A stretch of 64,000 nt of DNA from Mimachlamys varia (taxonomy: Eukaryota; Mollusca; Bivalvia; Pectinida; Pectinidae), in the NCBI GenBank assembly GCA_947623455.1, contig OX392532.1, positions 50,843,058 to 50,907,057 on the forward strand, given 5' to 3'. Below the pieces are notes generated by a model. The model was given only the letters and a program-made list of their open reading frames with translations, was not told the DNA's origin and made no database searches. This document shows positions 35,761-47,981 of this stretch, in pieces. The position numbers and the translations under genes were made by a program. Within the stretch, counting starts at the first letter, position 1. Each line of letters opens with the position of its first letter.

Positions 35761-36187
35761 AACTGTAAGGGTTTGCCTTTCTCGTCGCATTTCTTTTTAA
35801 GTTGTGTCTTCCGTCCGTATTTTGAACTGTTACTGTCTGACTTTCTCGTCACGTTAGGTTTGTTTCAATAATAAAAATACCATATAACTTCTACGAATCC
35901 GTCCTTAGTACACCGACCACCTCAGGCGTAACAATAGTACTATACATTACCACTACAACGCCACCAGTGTCGGGCTTACCTTATAAGTCAAAGGGAAATA
36001 ACTCTCTCACTGGAGTTTGTACAATTATTGATTATCATAGTCAAATATACACATCAGTTTTATTTTCTGTGTTGTTGCCGTCTTAAGGACTCACACAACT
36101 AAATAATTTACTATATGTTATTACTAAGCTTTCTAGCTTATCATTTTAATATTTGAGGTTCAACACTTGTGACAACAACATAAATTC
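35761..36187. other. degenerate module remnants, no gene
   Basis: A second partial copy of the CTTCCGTCCGTATTTTGAAC-type segment follows the last unit. The rest is anonymous. Confidence 0.4.
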
Positions 36188-37440
36188 ACAGATACATACA
36201 TGGCAAATGCTTTAAAGGACATTTTATGATGAGTTTACTGGCATTTTAGCTCGCTACAGGCGTCTGTTTCGGACAACCGGAAATGTACATGTCAAACCAG
36301 TGAAATGGAACGGGAAAACCCTCTGACTTTTGACCCTATATCAATCCGCCATTACAAAAGTATACATTTTTGTAAAGATAAATATCTTTAGATTTCATTC
36401 AATGCAGAATATATCAACAGTTACTTATTTGAATTACTCAGAATCACTGTATTTAGCCGGAACAAATTTTCGTTAAGGACAACAATCGTATGAAATATTT
36501 CGCTGTAGGCTGATTCAGTTGTGCGAGTCCTTAAATCATATACTGGACACAAAAGATATGTAAATATGTCGGGTGTTTCAGTGGAAAGCGCACTTGCCTT
36601 TCACCTAGGCAGCCCGGGCGCGATTCCCCGACCGGACGTTAAAATGTATGGGGTCACCTGCCCGACCACTTGGGTTTTCTTCGGGTATTCCGGTTTCCTC
36701 CCACAATTAGACCCATCGCCTTTTACAGGAGTGATGACTAATTTTAATATCAGTTAAATATATAAATAAATGAATTTTGTATTCTTGTACATATATGTTA
36801 ATTTGCTTAACTTTATCACACGAAAAAGACAAACAATACATACAGTTAAACTTCGATATAATATCCGTCCTTCTGTTGGGCACTTCGCCTACCGCCAACT
36901 TGTTAGCATCACCTTCTGTGTTATATTTATATTAATTTTCTGTACCTTAACATTTCGAGTGCCCAAGTTCCTATGAGAAAACAAGCATTATAACGAGGTG
37001 TCGTTGTAATAAGTCCTTATATGCACACACTATGTACACACATTAGGGAAAGAAACAGCAAAATAAAACACAGATACATACATGGCAAAGGCTTCAGGGG
37101 GCATTTTATGAGGAGTTTACTGGCATATCAGCTCGCTACAGGCGTCTGCTTCGGACAACCGGAAATTTACATGTCAAACCAGTGAAATGGGACGGGAACA
37201 CCCTCTGACTTTTGACCCCATATCAATCCGCCATCACATATCAAAATCTACCAAAAGTATACATTTTTGTAAAGTTAAGTATCTATATATTTCATTCAAT
37301 GCAGAATATGTAAACAATTACCTATTTAAATTACTCAGAATCACTGTACTTAGCCGGAACAAATTTTCAGTAGGGACTACAAACGTATGAAACACTTCGT
37401 GATAGGCTGCTTTAGTTGTGTGAGTCCTAAAGCTAAATAG
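36188..37440. repeat. 880-bp tandem duplication with a SINE between copies
   Basis: The segment from about 36188 (ATACATACATGGCAAA) to 36535 recurs from 37075 to about 37430. Shared stretches include TAGCTCGCTACAGGCGTCTG and TTTTGACCC. The copies differ by a 17-bp indel (ACATATCAAAATCTACC). No coding sequence recognised. Confidence 0.85.
36566..36725 (+). mobile_element. tRNA-derived SINE (family A), plus strand
   Basis: Head GTTTCAGTGGAAAGCGCAC with TTGCCTTTCACC and an eroded B-box (GCGCGATTCCCC). The body carries GGGGTCACCTGCCCGACCAC, then GGGTTTTCTTCGGGTATTCC. Same family as 6620-6768 and 51125-51242. Confidence 0.75.
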
Positions 37441-40400
37441 TACATATGTAAGCTACAGGGTAATGATACCGGTAAAACCCACAGTTGGGGGATCGCGAAA
37501 GATCCTTAAAATCTACAGTGGATTTGTTTCGGGGGAAAGAGTCGGGCATACTAAACAACTGCAGTGGCATTTCTCGAGGGACAGGAACCCTTAAAATTTA
37601 CAATAGAATTATTTCACCGGACAGGCATCCTTAAAACTGGAATGAATTTCATTTCAATTTTCATATAAAGAAAGATAACTCTTGAAAGCGTTCACTTAAT
37701 CATACCATTAAACGGGCATCCCGCGAAAGCCTAAATGCCTGTTCTTGAATATACATGGCGTCTGCACTACTAATTATACTTTCCTGTTATTCACATATTC
37801 AAAGTCCACTCAAAATGTCTATAATGACCACTTGCAAAATCGCATTCCTCGGGGAAGCCCAGATAAAAATAGCGGGGATGACGCAGCGTGACAGGTGTGC
37901 CGCAATTTCCCTGATCGGTTTGACGGAAGGGGCCATACGGGAGGGGACGCGTAATGTATACGGCTGATGAAACAGAGACAAAGTCCGTGTATAAAGTTAT
38001 TGAATCACATTCACTTTAAAAATAGACATCAATTGCACACATACCGATATTCAAATGAAGAATAGTTGTCGGCATATCGGCACCATATATCGACACCAGT
38101 AATTATCTATATTATATTTACCTGACCGAGGCCGGTACACATGGGTACGGAATACGGCCATGGTACAAACCTTAATTTATGTAAAAGGTAATATTCACGA
38201 ACCCAACTTTTCAGATGATTTTATAAAATGTATGTAGCATGCATTGAAAAGTACGAAAATAAAATGACATGAAATGTTTGCGATTTTTTTTCAACTCAAT
38301 GTCTTGAGGATTTTTTTTTCAGACTATCTATATATATACAATGTACATTTATATTCATTTAAAATCTATCCAACTTTCAGCGTCTTCACACGTTAACACG
38401 TATCACGGAATGCGAACATTTAAGTCCATACACTCATATAACGCACCATACTCTTACATTATGTAGCATTACTACGTGTATATCAGATTTGGAACTGTGG
38501 AAATACTTAATTATAACTACCCGTTATGAATATGTTATGATAATTCCACTTTCTTTTTACATTTTTTTGTCGTCTTGTAAAGGGACGGTGCCTTTTAAAA
38601 AAAACCTGCAGGAATGGAATATACATATAGGTATATGTTGTATAACTTTGTTTTTTTTTTTTTTAATTTTTTTTCCGCGTTATGTATATATTTTCGTATC
38701 AAATTCAATACCGGGGTCGCAACCCAGTGATATTTGTACCTTCACTAATTTATAGATTTAGGTATGAATATCACTTTTTTTTACGCGTGAAAACATTTTG
38801 AAGCCGTATGTACCTCGGTCGCACGTCCCGTTTTACAACGTAATCAAACGACTTTTTCTGTTATGGTATATATTGTATTTGAAAATGTCTTTCTATCCAG
38901 CAATATAGTTAGCTCATGCTGTTTTACTGGAACATAAGATTTTATAAAGGGAATATTATAAAACACACTTTTAAGTTTAATATTACACACGCATTTTATG
39001 CAACAGAAGACTGAAATAGTTTCCCCTTGGGTAGCCTCAAAACCAAATAAAAGCTTTATTTGTGCATGTTACCGTTACTCAGAAGAAATATGTAGCATAC
39101 ACACAATAGAGCAGGTAGTTTCTCCTTTGAATGCTTCCCATCTCTCAATATGATTCCGTAACGCAGTCTTGCGTCATATTTTGACCATTCGGCAACTTTT
39201 CGCTTAGTAGTTAGGCCTTATAGCGGTGTAACGGTAATACAATATAGAGTGTTTACAATGGAAACGGCGCTCGCTGCGCATGCGTTGGTAGGTGGAAATC
39301 CCAAATCAGAACGTCTGGCCAGACGTTTTGGAATTCCACTAGTTATTTTGAAATGATTTATTTTATGAATACATATCAGCAAAATCCGATCGTCGTAGTC
39401 CATAAGAATACCCACTGGATATGTGTATGTAATATTTTGAAAAAAAAATACGAAAAAAAGCTTATTTTCGCGGGATGCCCCTTTAAGCCCGCATCAAAAA
39501 TTGACAAACGGTCCGACCCGAGGAAGACGGGCAAATTAATAAATATACATCAACCCTTTAACAGTATTTGAAAATTGGAGATTATGCCTTATATCAGCAG
39601 GTGTAATTACATTCGGACACCAGAGCCAAAATGGACAACTCAGAAACCATGCAGCTCCAATCAGATTGAAATATTCTTAGCTAATATAAGCGTGTATAAT
39701 GGGAATGAGAAAATGCAGAGTCTAACGGGGATTTCCATCCGGCACCTTCCGAACTGTAGACGGGTGGTCTATTAATTGATCCATCTGCTCCCCGGCGACC
39801 GACCAAGTACAGTTCAGCTACTTTTCTACCTCTTTTCCCCAATTCATTGCCCTGCCTTCCAGCACAAAGTAAAAACTTTAAAAAAAAACCAAACAAACAA
39901 GCAAGAAATAAAACAAATAATAAAAATAAATAATGTTGTATTCAAATGTATTTATGTAATGTCATTTAAACGTATCGCAGTGTTTAAAGGAAAGGGAAAT
40001 AACTCTTGCCCGACACATTTTTGGGCTGATAAACAAATTTCGGTGGTCCGGAAAACTCGTAGTCCGGACGGTTCGGACTGGGAACGAAGGTGTCCGGATT
40101 ATCGGAGATACACTTGTAATACACATGAAGTTGTACATGTGTTAACTAAGTCAGAACAAAACACGCTTTGAAATCCTCCCGAATACGGCGTCTGAGGAGA
40201 AAATATTGATTTCGTTTTCAATCCAAATTATTTAGTTAATTTTATCACTATCTTGCTACATATTTGTTGCGTTTTGACTATATTTGCTTTTGTTTCATGA
40301 AAAATTCTAACACAATCAGAAACTAAAACAGTATCGAACGATGTTCGAAAAAAACGTGAATTTACTGAGATGACTTCATCATTCTATTAAAGATTGAAGA

Positions 40401-40602
40401 GTTACGCTATAATCATGTGCCAGATTTTTCCTGTTCCTGCTTCTCTTGTAAATAATATATCCGTCTGAACAAAGAAAGTAAAACATCTCTAGTACTCTTT
40501 AATTTGTACCATTTATCCTGAAAATATCATCAACTGATAAAAGAATTATAAACGAATTTTTCGCAAACCCCAAAAGATGCCATTATTATTCTACAAGTTG
40601 GC
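37441..40602. other. no confident gene
   Basis: Short frames only. The frame at 37755-37967 and its antisense are not recognisable. The region 40170-40602 is homologous to 46140-46240 plus 46975-47150 and to 49990-50250, which shows that it is the duplicated 3' flank of the C1q genes. Confidence 0.45.
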
Positions 40603-40608
40603 TTTATT
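40603..40608 (-). promoter_or_regulatory. candidate polyadenylation signal of C1q gene A
   Basis: AATAAA on the minus strand, about 335 bp beyond the stop codon. The same TGTAATAAAG context recurs downstream of gene B near 47150. Confidence 0.35.
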
Positions 40609-40942
40609 ACAACGAAACATTATATACGGATTGAAAGTCATTATTCGAACCGGCGGGACAAGACTCTCATTGAACAAGCTTGATCTATGACGTCATAATT
40701 AAACCACGTGCTACGTCTCGAGAACCGTTGCTGGTAATCTTCATATAGTGGGTTGCAGCGCAAATGTAAATATAACATCTTTTTAAAAAAAAAGGCGAAT
40801 TTTGTCAATTGGCAGCAGTTACAATTCAAGTAAGAAGTGTAGAACGAGCTAATATCTGTTTTTTAAGTTTCTATTCTGATTTTCAAATGAATAAATTCAG
40901 TTGTGCTTTCGAACAAAGGAAGACGTTTGTTTCATTTCTTTG

Positions 40943-41355
40943 TTACATTCTTGGATAAAGAAGGAACCCGGAAAAGTAGCTGTAGTCAGGATAGATGAGA
41001 TCTCCCGTAGAATGGAACTGGTCACTTTTTATAAAGACAGTGTCGCCCTGGTCAAGCTGTACCAGAGCCATCGTTGATCCAGACCCAAGGTACTCTTTGT
41101 TGCGAACGTAAAAGTTGTGAATTGATAAACCATTTTTAAGAAAATCTAATTCCACTTCTTTGTCACCAAATGTTGTCAAGGTTAAATGAAACACATACAG
41201 ACCGGGAATGTCACAGGTGAAAACACTAGTGGTAGGGTTATAGTGGTAACCGACGTTCATCTCAGCATTGTCAAACTTAATAATCTGGTCGGGACCGACA
41301 TTGGTAAGTTTGTGAGTCAGCCTGGCCATGAATGCCGATTGTGGAGCGGAAGGAT
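40943..41355 (-). CDS. C1q gene A, exon 2 (globular C1q domain)
   Basis: This exon completes the gene begun at 44358-44730; the protein is 261 residues. The acceptor reads TTGGTTGCAG and joins in phase 1: C from exon 1 plus AT gives His, then PSAPQSAFMARL. The encoded domain shows the C1q order: SAFMARL, NVGYHYNPTTSVFTC, DIPGLYVFHLTL, VQLDQGDTVFIKSD and FSGFLLYPRM at the C-terminus. C1q-domain proteins of bivalves are typically secreted recognition molecules that trimerise and bind microbial surfaces; that role is inferred from the family. The exon length (413 bp) equals that of genes B and C. The only cysteine in the domain is in FTCDIPG. Confidence 0.93.
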
Positions 41356-41703
41356 CTGCAACCAAATAGAATTCTTGAACAAATATCATATATAATATTA
41401 TCAACTTACAAATTTAAGTATTTACCATTGCATGGCATTGCCACAATATAACCCGACCGATTTTGTCGGCATTCATAAGGGCATGAATGCCATTGGCCGA
41501 TTTTTAACGTCATCATTACTGTGACGTAAAATTGTGGCGTTGGGTACCATTGAGCATCCCCGGGCGATGGCTGTTCTTTTCAATGGACAAGCAAACATGA
41601 TAAATACATTGTTTTATCGAAATGATGATAAATAAAAAGGGTAATTGATTTTTTGATTCAATGAACAAATTCTAAAAATGGTAAATGTAAGTATTGAACT
41701 GCT

Positions 41704-41841
41704 TTAGTTGACATTCATAGGCAATATAAATGTCAACTGGACATATGCAAATCCAACATGAAGCGCTAGGGAGCTTCATTGAATATTCCTCTGTCCAGTT
41801 GGCATTCATATCACCTATGAATGCCAACTAAAAACAGTTCA
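41704..41841. repeat. small MITE with two hairpin ends
   Basis: Each end folds on itself: AGTTGACATTCATAGGC with its near-inverse, and AGTTGGCATTCAT with ATGAATGCCAACT. The two ends are also inverse to each other (TTAGTTGACATTCATAGG / CCTATGAATGCCAACTAA). The middle is about 60 bp. Related ATTCATA hairpins occur near 41470 and 4860. Confidence 0.75.
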
Positions 41842-42103
41842 ATTCTTAAATGACTTTCTGTCATTACTGTGAGTTAATAAAATCAAAGTACTGAAAGTAC
41901 TGAAACGCTAAAACTTCCAACAATAGTTTGTATATTTCGATAGCTATTGAAGTGTTTTTGTTGTAGGGTTACTAAGTTTCGATATCAGAAAGTTTCAGAA
42001 TAAGAATTAAGTTAGTATTTAGAGTAAACTCAATAACACACAAGTTGTTAAGATTGACGAGATGTATTTCAAGCTACATGTACAATTTAGTGCAGTGCTT
42101 TAA

Positions 42104-42494
42104 AGGCCCCATATACGTAACTTCAGCAATTTTTTTCGAGATTTTTAAAATTTACGAAAAAAAAGTCGAATTGATACGTTGTAACTATGCAAAAATATGT
42201 CTAAAACGAAGTAAATCTGAGCGGAAACTAACAAAAAATACTTGACAGAAAATTCCAAAGAATTGAAAATAATTCAGGTGTGGCTCATTTCAACAACAAG
42301 ACGAAGTTAGAAGACAGTTCAAAATGGACGGGTGTTTACAAATACAGAGTTTCAACTGCTGCTGTACCGGTAACCGCATAAGAATTCATCTTGAATATTG
42401 TTGGTTTAAGTTAATCTTAATTAAATCTATAAATATAAGTTATTTGGCTTGATTTTCTCTTCAAGTTTTGCCCAAAGTTACGTTTATTGGGCCT
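42104..42494. mobile_element. TTAA MITE, copy 5
   Basis: 391 bp, flanked by TTAA at 42100-42103 and 42495-42498, with ends AGGCCCCATATACG and TTTATTGGGCCT. It lies in the intron of C1q gene A. Confidence 0.9.
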
Positions 42495-43470
42495 TTAACA
42501 ATTTAACTGAAATATCAATTTTCATTACAAATGAATATTGATCCATCTACAGGGAAGCAAATGTGTTTATTTTAATATATGCACTGAAATAAACGGTATT
42601 ATGTGTTAGACACAAAACAAAACAAAGGCAAAAAATCATACCCGAGATCCAGATGGAAATGCAAGATGACGATTAATTACGGGAGCATTGGCAGAGACAT
42701 ATACATTAACAAATGTACTAGTTTGTTTCAATGATAAAATAGATGTTATTGTTAGGTAATAAAAGTTTGCATTATGACGTAGACATATCATAGCAACCTA
42801 AAAGTATGATTAATGAGTGGCAGGTTTTAAGTGTACATAGGATTTAGGTCGTCTTCTAGCTTCGAGCTTGAGGAAGTCTCTCTAAATTTTATTTACAATA
42901 TGTTACAAAATCAAAAGGATTGGACAACAGTCTTAAAGCCTATATAAGTCCTATTACGAAATCTTTACCAAGCTGGAGAAAAATAATGGGATACAAATAT
43001 GTCAAATTCACTTACATCTCTAGGCCTAATTATCAATTAACAAGTTCATATACAAAGCAATGAAAATTACATGTATGTTGGCCGTGACCTATGTATATAG
43101 GGCCGCACAGAATTACGGGAATTTACACTATAAACGTTTTTGCATACCAGAGAAAATATAAGTGTTATTTCTACTTAATAACCAATATTGTGTCACTTGT
43201 TATGTACACTATACAGGTTTTGATAAAGTTTCATTAAAACAAAAATGTGAACCTTCAGTGTATAGTGATATGTGAAGCACAGAGAACGTGATTATAAAAC
43301 CACGAGCTTTTGCTCGCCATAAAAAAATATAAGTGTTATTTTCAATAAATCAAATGTTTTGTCAATTCATATGTACACGTACATTCTGCTGGTTCTGATA
43401 ATGTCTCATTAAAAGTGTATACTCATTACAATATTAAGTAAGAAAATCGACCAAGTTTGTTCATTCAGTA

Positions 43471-43507
43471 TATACCACGGACTTAGATTATCCAAGTCCG
43501 TGGTATA
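43471..43507. repeat. perfect hairpin
   Basis: Arms ATACCACGGACTT and AAGTCCGTGGTAT with a 9-base loop. It stands alone in the intron of C1q gene A. It may be a structured remnant of a foldback element. Confidence 0.8.
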
Positions 43508-44357
43508 TTCATTGTATATATCACAACGTTAGTGACGATCAGGGGGAGTAGCTCGTAAATAACATTATCATATCCAGAGGGCGGATTTACACTGTAATTA
43601 CGAATTAATATTTCCGACTGACAAATTGGTCAAGTATTTTGGTTTAAGTACATGTACAAGGTAATATTACATTGAAATCCAAATCAGGGTCGTTGGCTAT
43701 GACGCGATTATATAATCAAAGTTTAACATAGCAAACTACACCATGCCAGTACATTCCACGATCGAGGTATAGGCCTATAACACGAATGCATGTATACACG
43801 CGAGAGGTCAACCACGCGAGAGGTCAACCAGGGGCAGAGACGTAATATTTAAATGAGCCGTGGGAGTGAAAAATTGATTTCTTTGTTACAAATAGCATAT
43901 AGATTATTAAAGTCATCATAATTATTAACAATACCATGGGAACATCATTTCCTGTTAGGTTTAGGCTTTCAAATAGTTCAGATATCATGAGATTGGTAGC
44001 AATTCAAGATTTTCCGGAGCGGGAGGGGGAAAATGGCATGGGTCAAAGGTCACAGAATAGTGGCAGCAATAGACGCAAAAACTACTCGTAGTTTTAGCGC
44101 TAAAAAACCGAGTAATTTCAACAATAAAAACCCGCCATTCGTGTGTTTTAAATCAACTCGAATACATTTTATATATATATATATAATGGCACCGAGGTTT
44201 CACGAAATTTAATCCTAGTTTTAAGTCACATTCCTGCAGTTTAATTCTTAATGTTTCGGTATGACTGGTCTCCCTTCTATTGATGTAGCTATCGGCCTCC
44301 ATATTCAAAAGTATTGATTGAAAATCAAATAAAATCATGAAAACAAATTATACTCAC

Positions 44358-44730
44358 GTAATGGTGCAACTCTTCGGAATACCTTGTCCTCTTTGGTATC
44401 GTTCTCTGAGTTCAACATCGGTGTCCTAGGGGTAGCAGATTTTAGTGTTTCTATCTCCTTTTCTATCGAATCAACTTTTGATTTCAAATGTCTGTTTTCT
44501 TCTTCCAATCTTGCAAATCCAGCTTTCAAATCTTCGTTGGAAGTTTTAAGAGCAGAAATTTCATGCTTAAGTGTAGATTCAATCTCACCCAAACGTTCAC
44601 GTACAAGTCTATCTATAACATTCGTCATTTCTTGTTTAGAAAATGATTCAATCTGAGAATCGTCATTCTCTGCAGCCAACAAGCAACCTAACAATGCAAA
44701 AGTAATCAAGAGCTTTGCCAAAAACGCCAT
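44358..44730 (-). CDS. C1q gene A, exon 1 (signal peptide and coiled coil)
   Basis: Encodes residues 1-124. The chosen start gives a clear signal peptide (MAFLAKLLITFALLGCLLAA). An in-frame upstream ATG at 44838 would bury it behind 36 polar residues and is less likely. Residues about 30-95 form a heptad-rich coiled coil (for example ARLEEENRHLKSKVDSIEKE) ending in an N-glycosylation site (NDT) and the linker FRRVAPL. The donor reads TTAC|GTGAGTAT. Relative to gene C, the coil lacks exactly one heptad (KENVDMK). The coil probably drives oligomerisation of the C1q heads. Confidence 0.92.
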
Positions 44731-44996
44731 ATTCACTGTGGGCCTGTCTGTAACGAAATGAACAGTGACCTTATAAACTGACATATGTATAGCTATCGGT
44801 TGAGAAGTGCAGGCCTTATCTTCGATGTTTATATACAAAAGTAATAGGACAATCTATTTTGAATAGTTCGTGTCATCTTTCATTGAATGATTTAGGCCGA
44901 ACAGACATGTGACACATGACGTTTCCCACCAATTACGGAAAAGTTTCGCCCTGTCTTCATTTCGCCCTCATCAATGATTCTTATACTGCATTTCGT

Positions 44997-45497
44997 GAGC
45001 GGATAGGTCGAGTGGTTAACACTCCGGCCTTCCACGCAGACAGCCGGGGTTCGATCCATGGAATCTTCTTACGAATGGAATATTCAGAGAAAGTGTTTTT
45101 TTCCTACCTACATAATTCTAACAGCCCAGGTTGAGTATAACATGGCCTTGGATGGGTGTTGCGGTATCTTTGCTGTAGCATTCAAGTGAGATGGCACTAT
45201 AAAATATGCAATTGGAAACACGGTCCCGCTACAAACAGAACCCAATTCATTTCCAGTTCACACACATACATACACACAAATAAGGAGATATTAGCCAGGT
45301 GGTATAGGTAAGTAGTAAGCACCTGATAAGGCAGCTCCTGCGAACTCTTCAGATCTGTATATGATAGAACTCTATGCGTTAATTGTATTGATTGTGTAAA
45401 ATTGTATATCTATGTACTGTAAAGCGCTTTAGAGTGGCTTATGTTAGCTAGATAGGGCGCTACATCATATGTTGTATATTATTGTTATTTTTATTAT
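44997..45497 (+). mobile_element. tRNA-derived SINE with an (ATT)-rich tail
   Basis: Head GATAGGTCGAGTGGTTAAC (A-box) and GGGGTTCGATCCATGG (B-box). The body ends with TGTAAAGCGCTTTAGAGTGG, GGGCGCTAC and a TTATTGTTATTTTTATTAT tail, the 3'-end style of several animal SINE families. It inserted just upstream of C1q gene A. Confidence 0.7.
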
Positions 45498-46239
45498 GCA
45501 AGATGAGACGCAAGCTTATGTTTGGGAAAATGTTCGCCCTGTCTAAAATTCGCCCTTTCATTGTCGGGAGAAAGGGGCGATAATAAAACGAGGGCGAAAT
45601 GTTCCAGTTTCACAGTAATCTGCTGCAGTATATTCATCTTACTGTGAAACACTTAATTTTCGATATTCATAAATCGCAATATTTGCATGTAGCGTCAAAC
45701 ATGAAGTACTTCTGAAATACATATTAATGAAAACAAACAAAATGATTTACTTACATCATTTTGTTTCATCAAATTCTCGCCAGATTGACGTATGTATCAC
45801 AATCTGTTACAAAGGTTTCTGTTTCAGACAAAACAGTTTTGAAAGCATTCTTTAATCCATAACTATTGAAGAATCATATTTTTTGCATCAAGTGCAGTGT
45901 TCCTTTAATGCGTTTGAAATGTTACACGACATTTGTTGTAAATCAAAATAATTTGTGACGTTATATCACATCTTAACACATTGTTCGTTTGCATATGAAG
46001 CCCGGCTGACGGGATTTTATGACGTCAGTAATCCCGACAGACTCAGGTACGTCATCATAAAAAAAAATGCAGATAGACCATGATTTTGAGGGAAGGCACA
46101 CAAATATGAAAATACCATCGTTCCGTTTCGTCATTTTAGCTAATACGATTTAATCTATCAGAAAGCAAGCAAGTATGGAACGATGCTCGAAAAAGACGTT
46201 TATTTACAAAGACGTCCTCCTTATAATAAAGATCTAAAA
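45498..46239. other. duplicated C1q upstream flank
   Basis: Homologous to 48530-49100 and 52230-52980 upstream of genes B and C (shared TCTGCTGCAGTATA, a CATAAAT-type run, and TGACGTCAGT with ATCCCGACAG). The stretch 46100-46240 is also like the 3' flank at 40330. No gene. Confidence 0.7.
46020..46027. promoter_or_regulatory. CRE-like TGACGTCA, upstream of C1q gene A
   Basis: The full palindrome is conserved in the same context (followed by ATCCCGACAG) upstream of all three C1q genes: here, at 48947-48954 and at 52782-52789. Role inferred only. Confidence 0.35.
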
Positions 46240-46974
46240 GTTGCCTGACCTAGTCGATCGTATATACTCTACTGAACTTGAGATTATAAAGACACAACAA
46301 ACTCTCATACATCAGCGTCTTACCTCGATCTTTACTTAAACCAAGATCAACACGGGCAGCTTACTTCTAAGCTGTATGATATACGTGACGATTTCGATTT
46401 TCCGATTATGAACTTTCCCTTTCTTGGTAGTAACATCCTTGCTTCTCCATCCTATAGCGTTGACATGCCGCAATTCATCGTTATTCTAGGGCTTGCTCTG
46501 AATATTGAGATTTTCGTGATAGATGTCGACTGCTGACGAACAAACTTATGGCACAGGGATTCGAGAGGTGCAGGTTGATAAAGACTATGGGCAAGTTTTA
46601 TGGTTGCCATCTTTACCTCATTGAGAAATATTCGTTATCCTTGTGTGATATGAAGATGGACGTTTTTAAGTATGCTCATAAGTGTGCTTACTTGTTGTGA
46701 TTGACAATGATGACTCTGTTCTCATTTAGAGGATTCATGTTTGTTTGGAAGTGACCAAATTTACATGGCGGGTGTCGTCGATGAAGCAGAAGACGCTTAC
46801 TCTTCCAGAACACCTGGTCTTATTTTCTTGGACTTTTACGAGGGTGTACATTTAAATCTTTCATTTGTTCATAATTTGCCGCCTCTAGTTTAATCGATTT
46901 TTAGATTGGATTAAGGTTTTGTTGACGATTTGGCATTCTATGATTGCTGTGTTAGTTATACTTAGCAATGTTCC
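46240..46974 (+). pseudogene. reverse-transcriptase relic, YIDD family, copy 2
   Basis: Homologous to 20160-20840, beginning just after the catalytic box at TGACCTAGTCGATCG, with stops and frameshifts throughout. The homologous 3' flank of C1q gene A (40330-40620) lacks it, so it inserted after the gene A/B duplication. Confidence 0.75.
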
Positions 46975-47337
46975 GTATGTTCCTGTTCCTGCTTTGCTTG
47001 TGAATATTTAATATGTCTGAACAAAAAAAGGAAAACATCTCTTGTACTCATTTACTGTTTAATCTGAAAATATCATCAGTTGATAAAAGGAAAATAAACA
47101 AAATTTTCGCACACCATGAGAGATGCCATTATTATTCTACACGATGACTTTATTACAACAAAACATTAACATCTTTTAAAAAAAATCAATTTTTGTTAAT
47201 TGTCTTTAACTACAATTCAATTAGAACGAACCAATGTATATATTGCGCTTGTATTTTATATTTTATGTTTCAAGTCTGAAGGTCCTAGATATAAACCCAG
47301 TTGTACTTTCGAAAAATTGAAAAGGTTTATTACTTTT

Positions 47338-47750
47338 CTAAATCCTGGGATAAAGAAGGAACCCGGAAAAGTGGTTCAAGGTATGATATATGAGATCCCC
47401 TGTAGAGTGGTACGGGTCACTCTTTATAAAGACCGTGTCGCCCTGGTCAAGTTGTACTTGAGCCATCGTTGATCCAGAACCAAGGTACCCTTTGTTGGCA
47501 AGGTAAAATCCGTGAAAAAATTTTCCATTTCTTAGAAAACCTAATTCCACATATTTGTCAGCATATATTGTCAAGGTTAAATGAAACACATACAGACCGG
47601 GAATGTCACAGGTGAAAATACCAGTGGTAGGGTTATAGTCGTTACCGATGTTCATCTCAACACTGTTAAATGTAATAATCTGCTCGCTACCAACATTGGA
47701 AAGTTTGTGAGTCAGCTTGGCCTTGAATGCCGATTGTAGAGGGGAGGGAT
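47338..47750 (-). CDS. C1q gene B, exon 2 (globular C1q domain)
   Basis: Completes the gene of 47982-48357; the protein is 262 residues. The acceptor reads TTGGTTACAG and joins in phase 1 to give His, then PSPLQSAFKAKL. The domain retains NIGNDYNPTTGIFTC, DIPGLYVFHLTL and QVQLDQGDTVFIKSD, and ends FSGFLLYPRI. It is the same length as in genes A and C. AATAAA on the minus strand at 47325-47330 lies just after the stop; a second lies near 47150. Family role: secreted pattern-recognition or binding protein, inferred. Confidence 0.93.
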
Positions 47751-47981
47751 CTGTAACCAAATACGATAGCCATATTATATATTTCTAGATGTTTCATCTT
47801 TATGTATACAGTTCTTGAACAAATATCTTATATAATATTATCAACTAAAAAATAATTGTTTTACAACAATTATGGAACAAGTTATTGCGGGAGGAAACCG
47901 GAGTACCCGGAGAAACCCACTTGGTCGGGCAGTGGTATTGATTGAAAATGAAATAAAATCATGAAAACAAATAATACTCAC
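47751..47981 (-). other. C1q gene B intron, 231 bp
   Basis: GT-AG intron (GTGAGTAT…TTACAG). It contains a 50-bp fragment of SINE family A at 47883-47937 (GGAGGAAACCGGAGTACCC). Confidence 0.85.

Larger units (their letters stand above)
41356..44357 (-). other. C1q gene A intron, 3002 bp
   Basis: Bounded by GTGAGTAT and TTGGTTGCAG on the minus strand. It is far longer than the introns of genes B (231 bp) and C (670 bp). The excess includes a double-hairpin repeat (41704-41841), a TTAA MITE (42104-42494) and a hairpin (43471-43507). No other coding sequence recognised inside. Confidence 0.8.

Noticed and set aside
37755..37981. Overlapping sense and antisense frames around 37.8 kb with a vague transposase-like look
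   Set aside because: Neither frame matches a motif I can name, and both strands are equally open.
44735..44838. Upstream in-frame ATG codons for C1q genes A and B
   Set aside because: They would place polar residues before the signal peptide. Gene C lacks the upstream frame, so the sequence is more likely a conserved 5' UTR or promoter.
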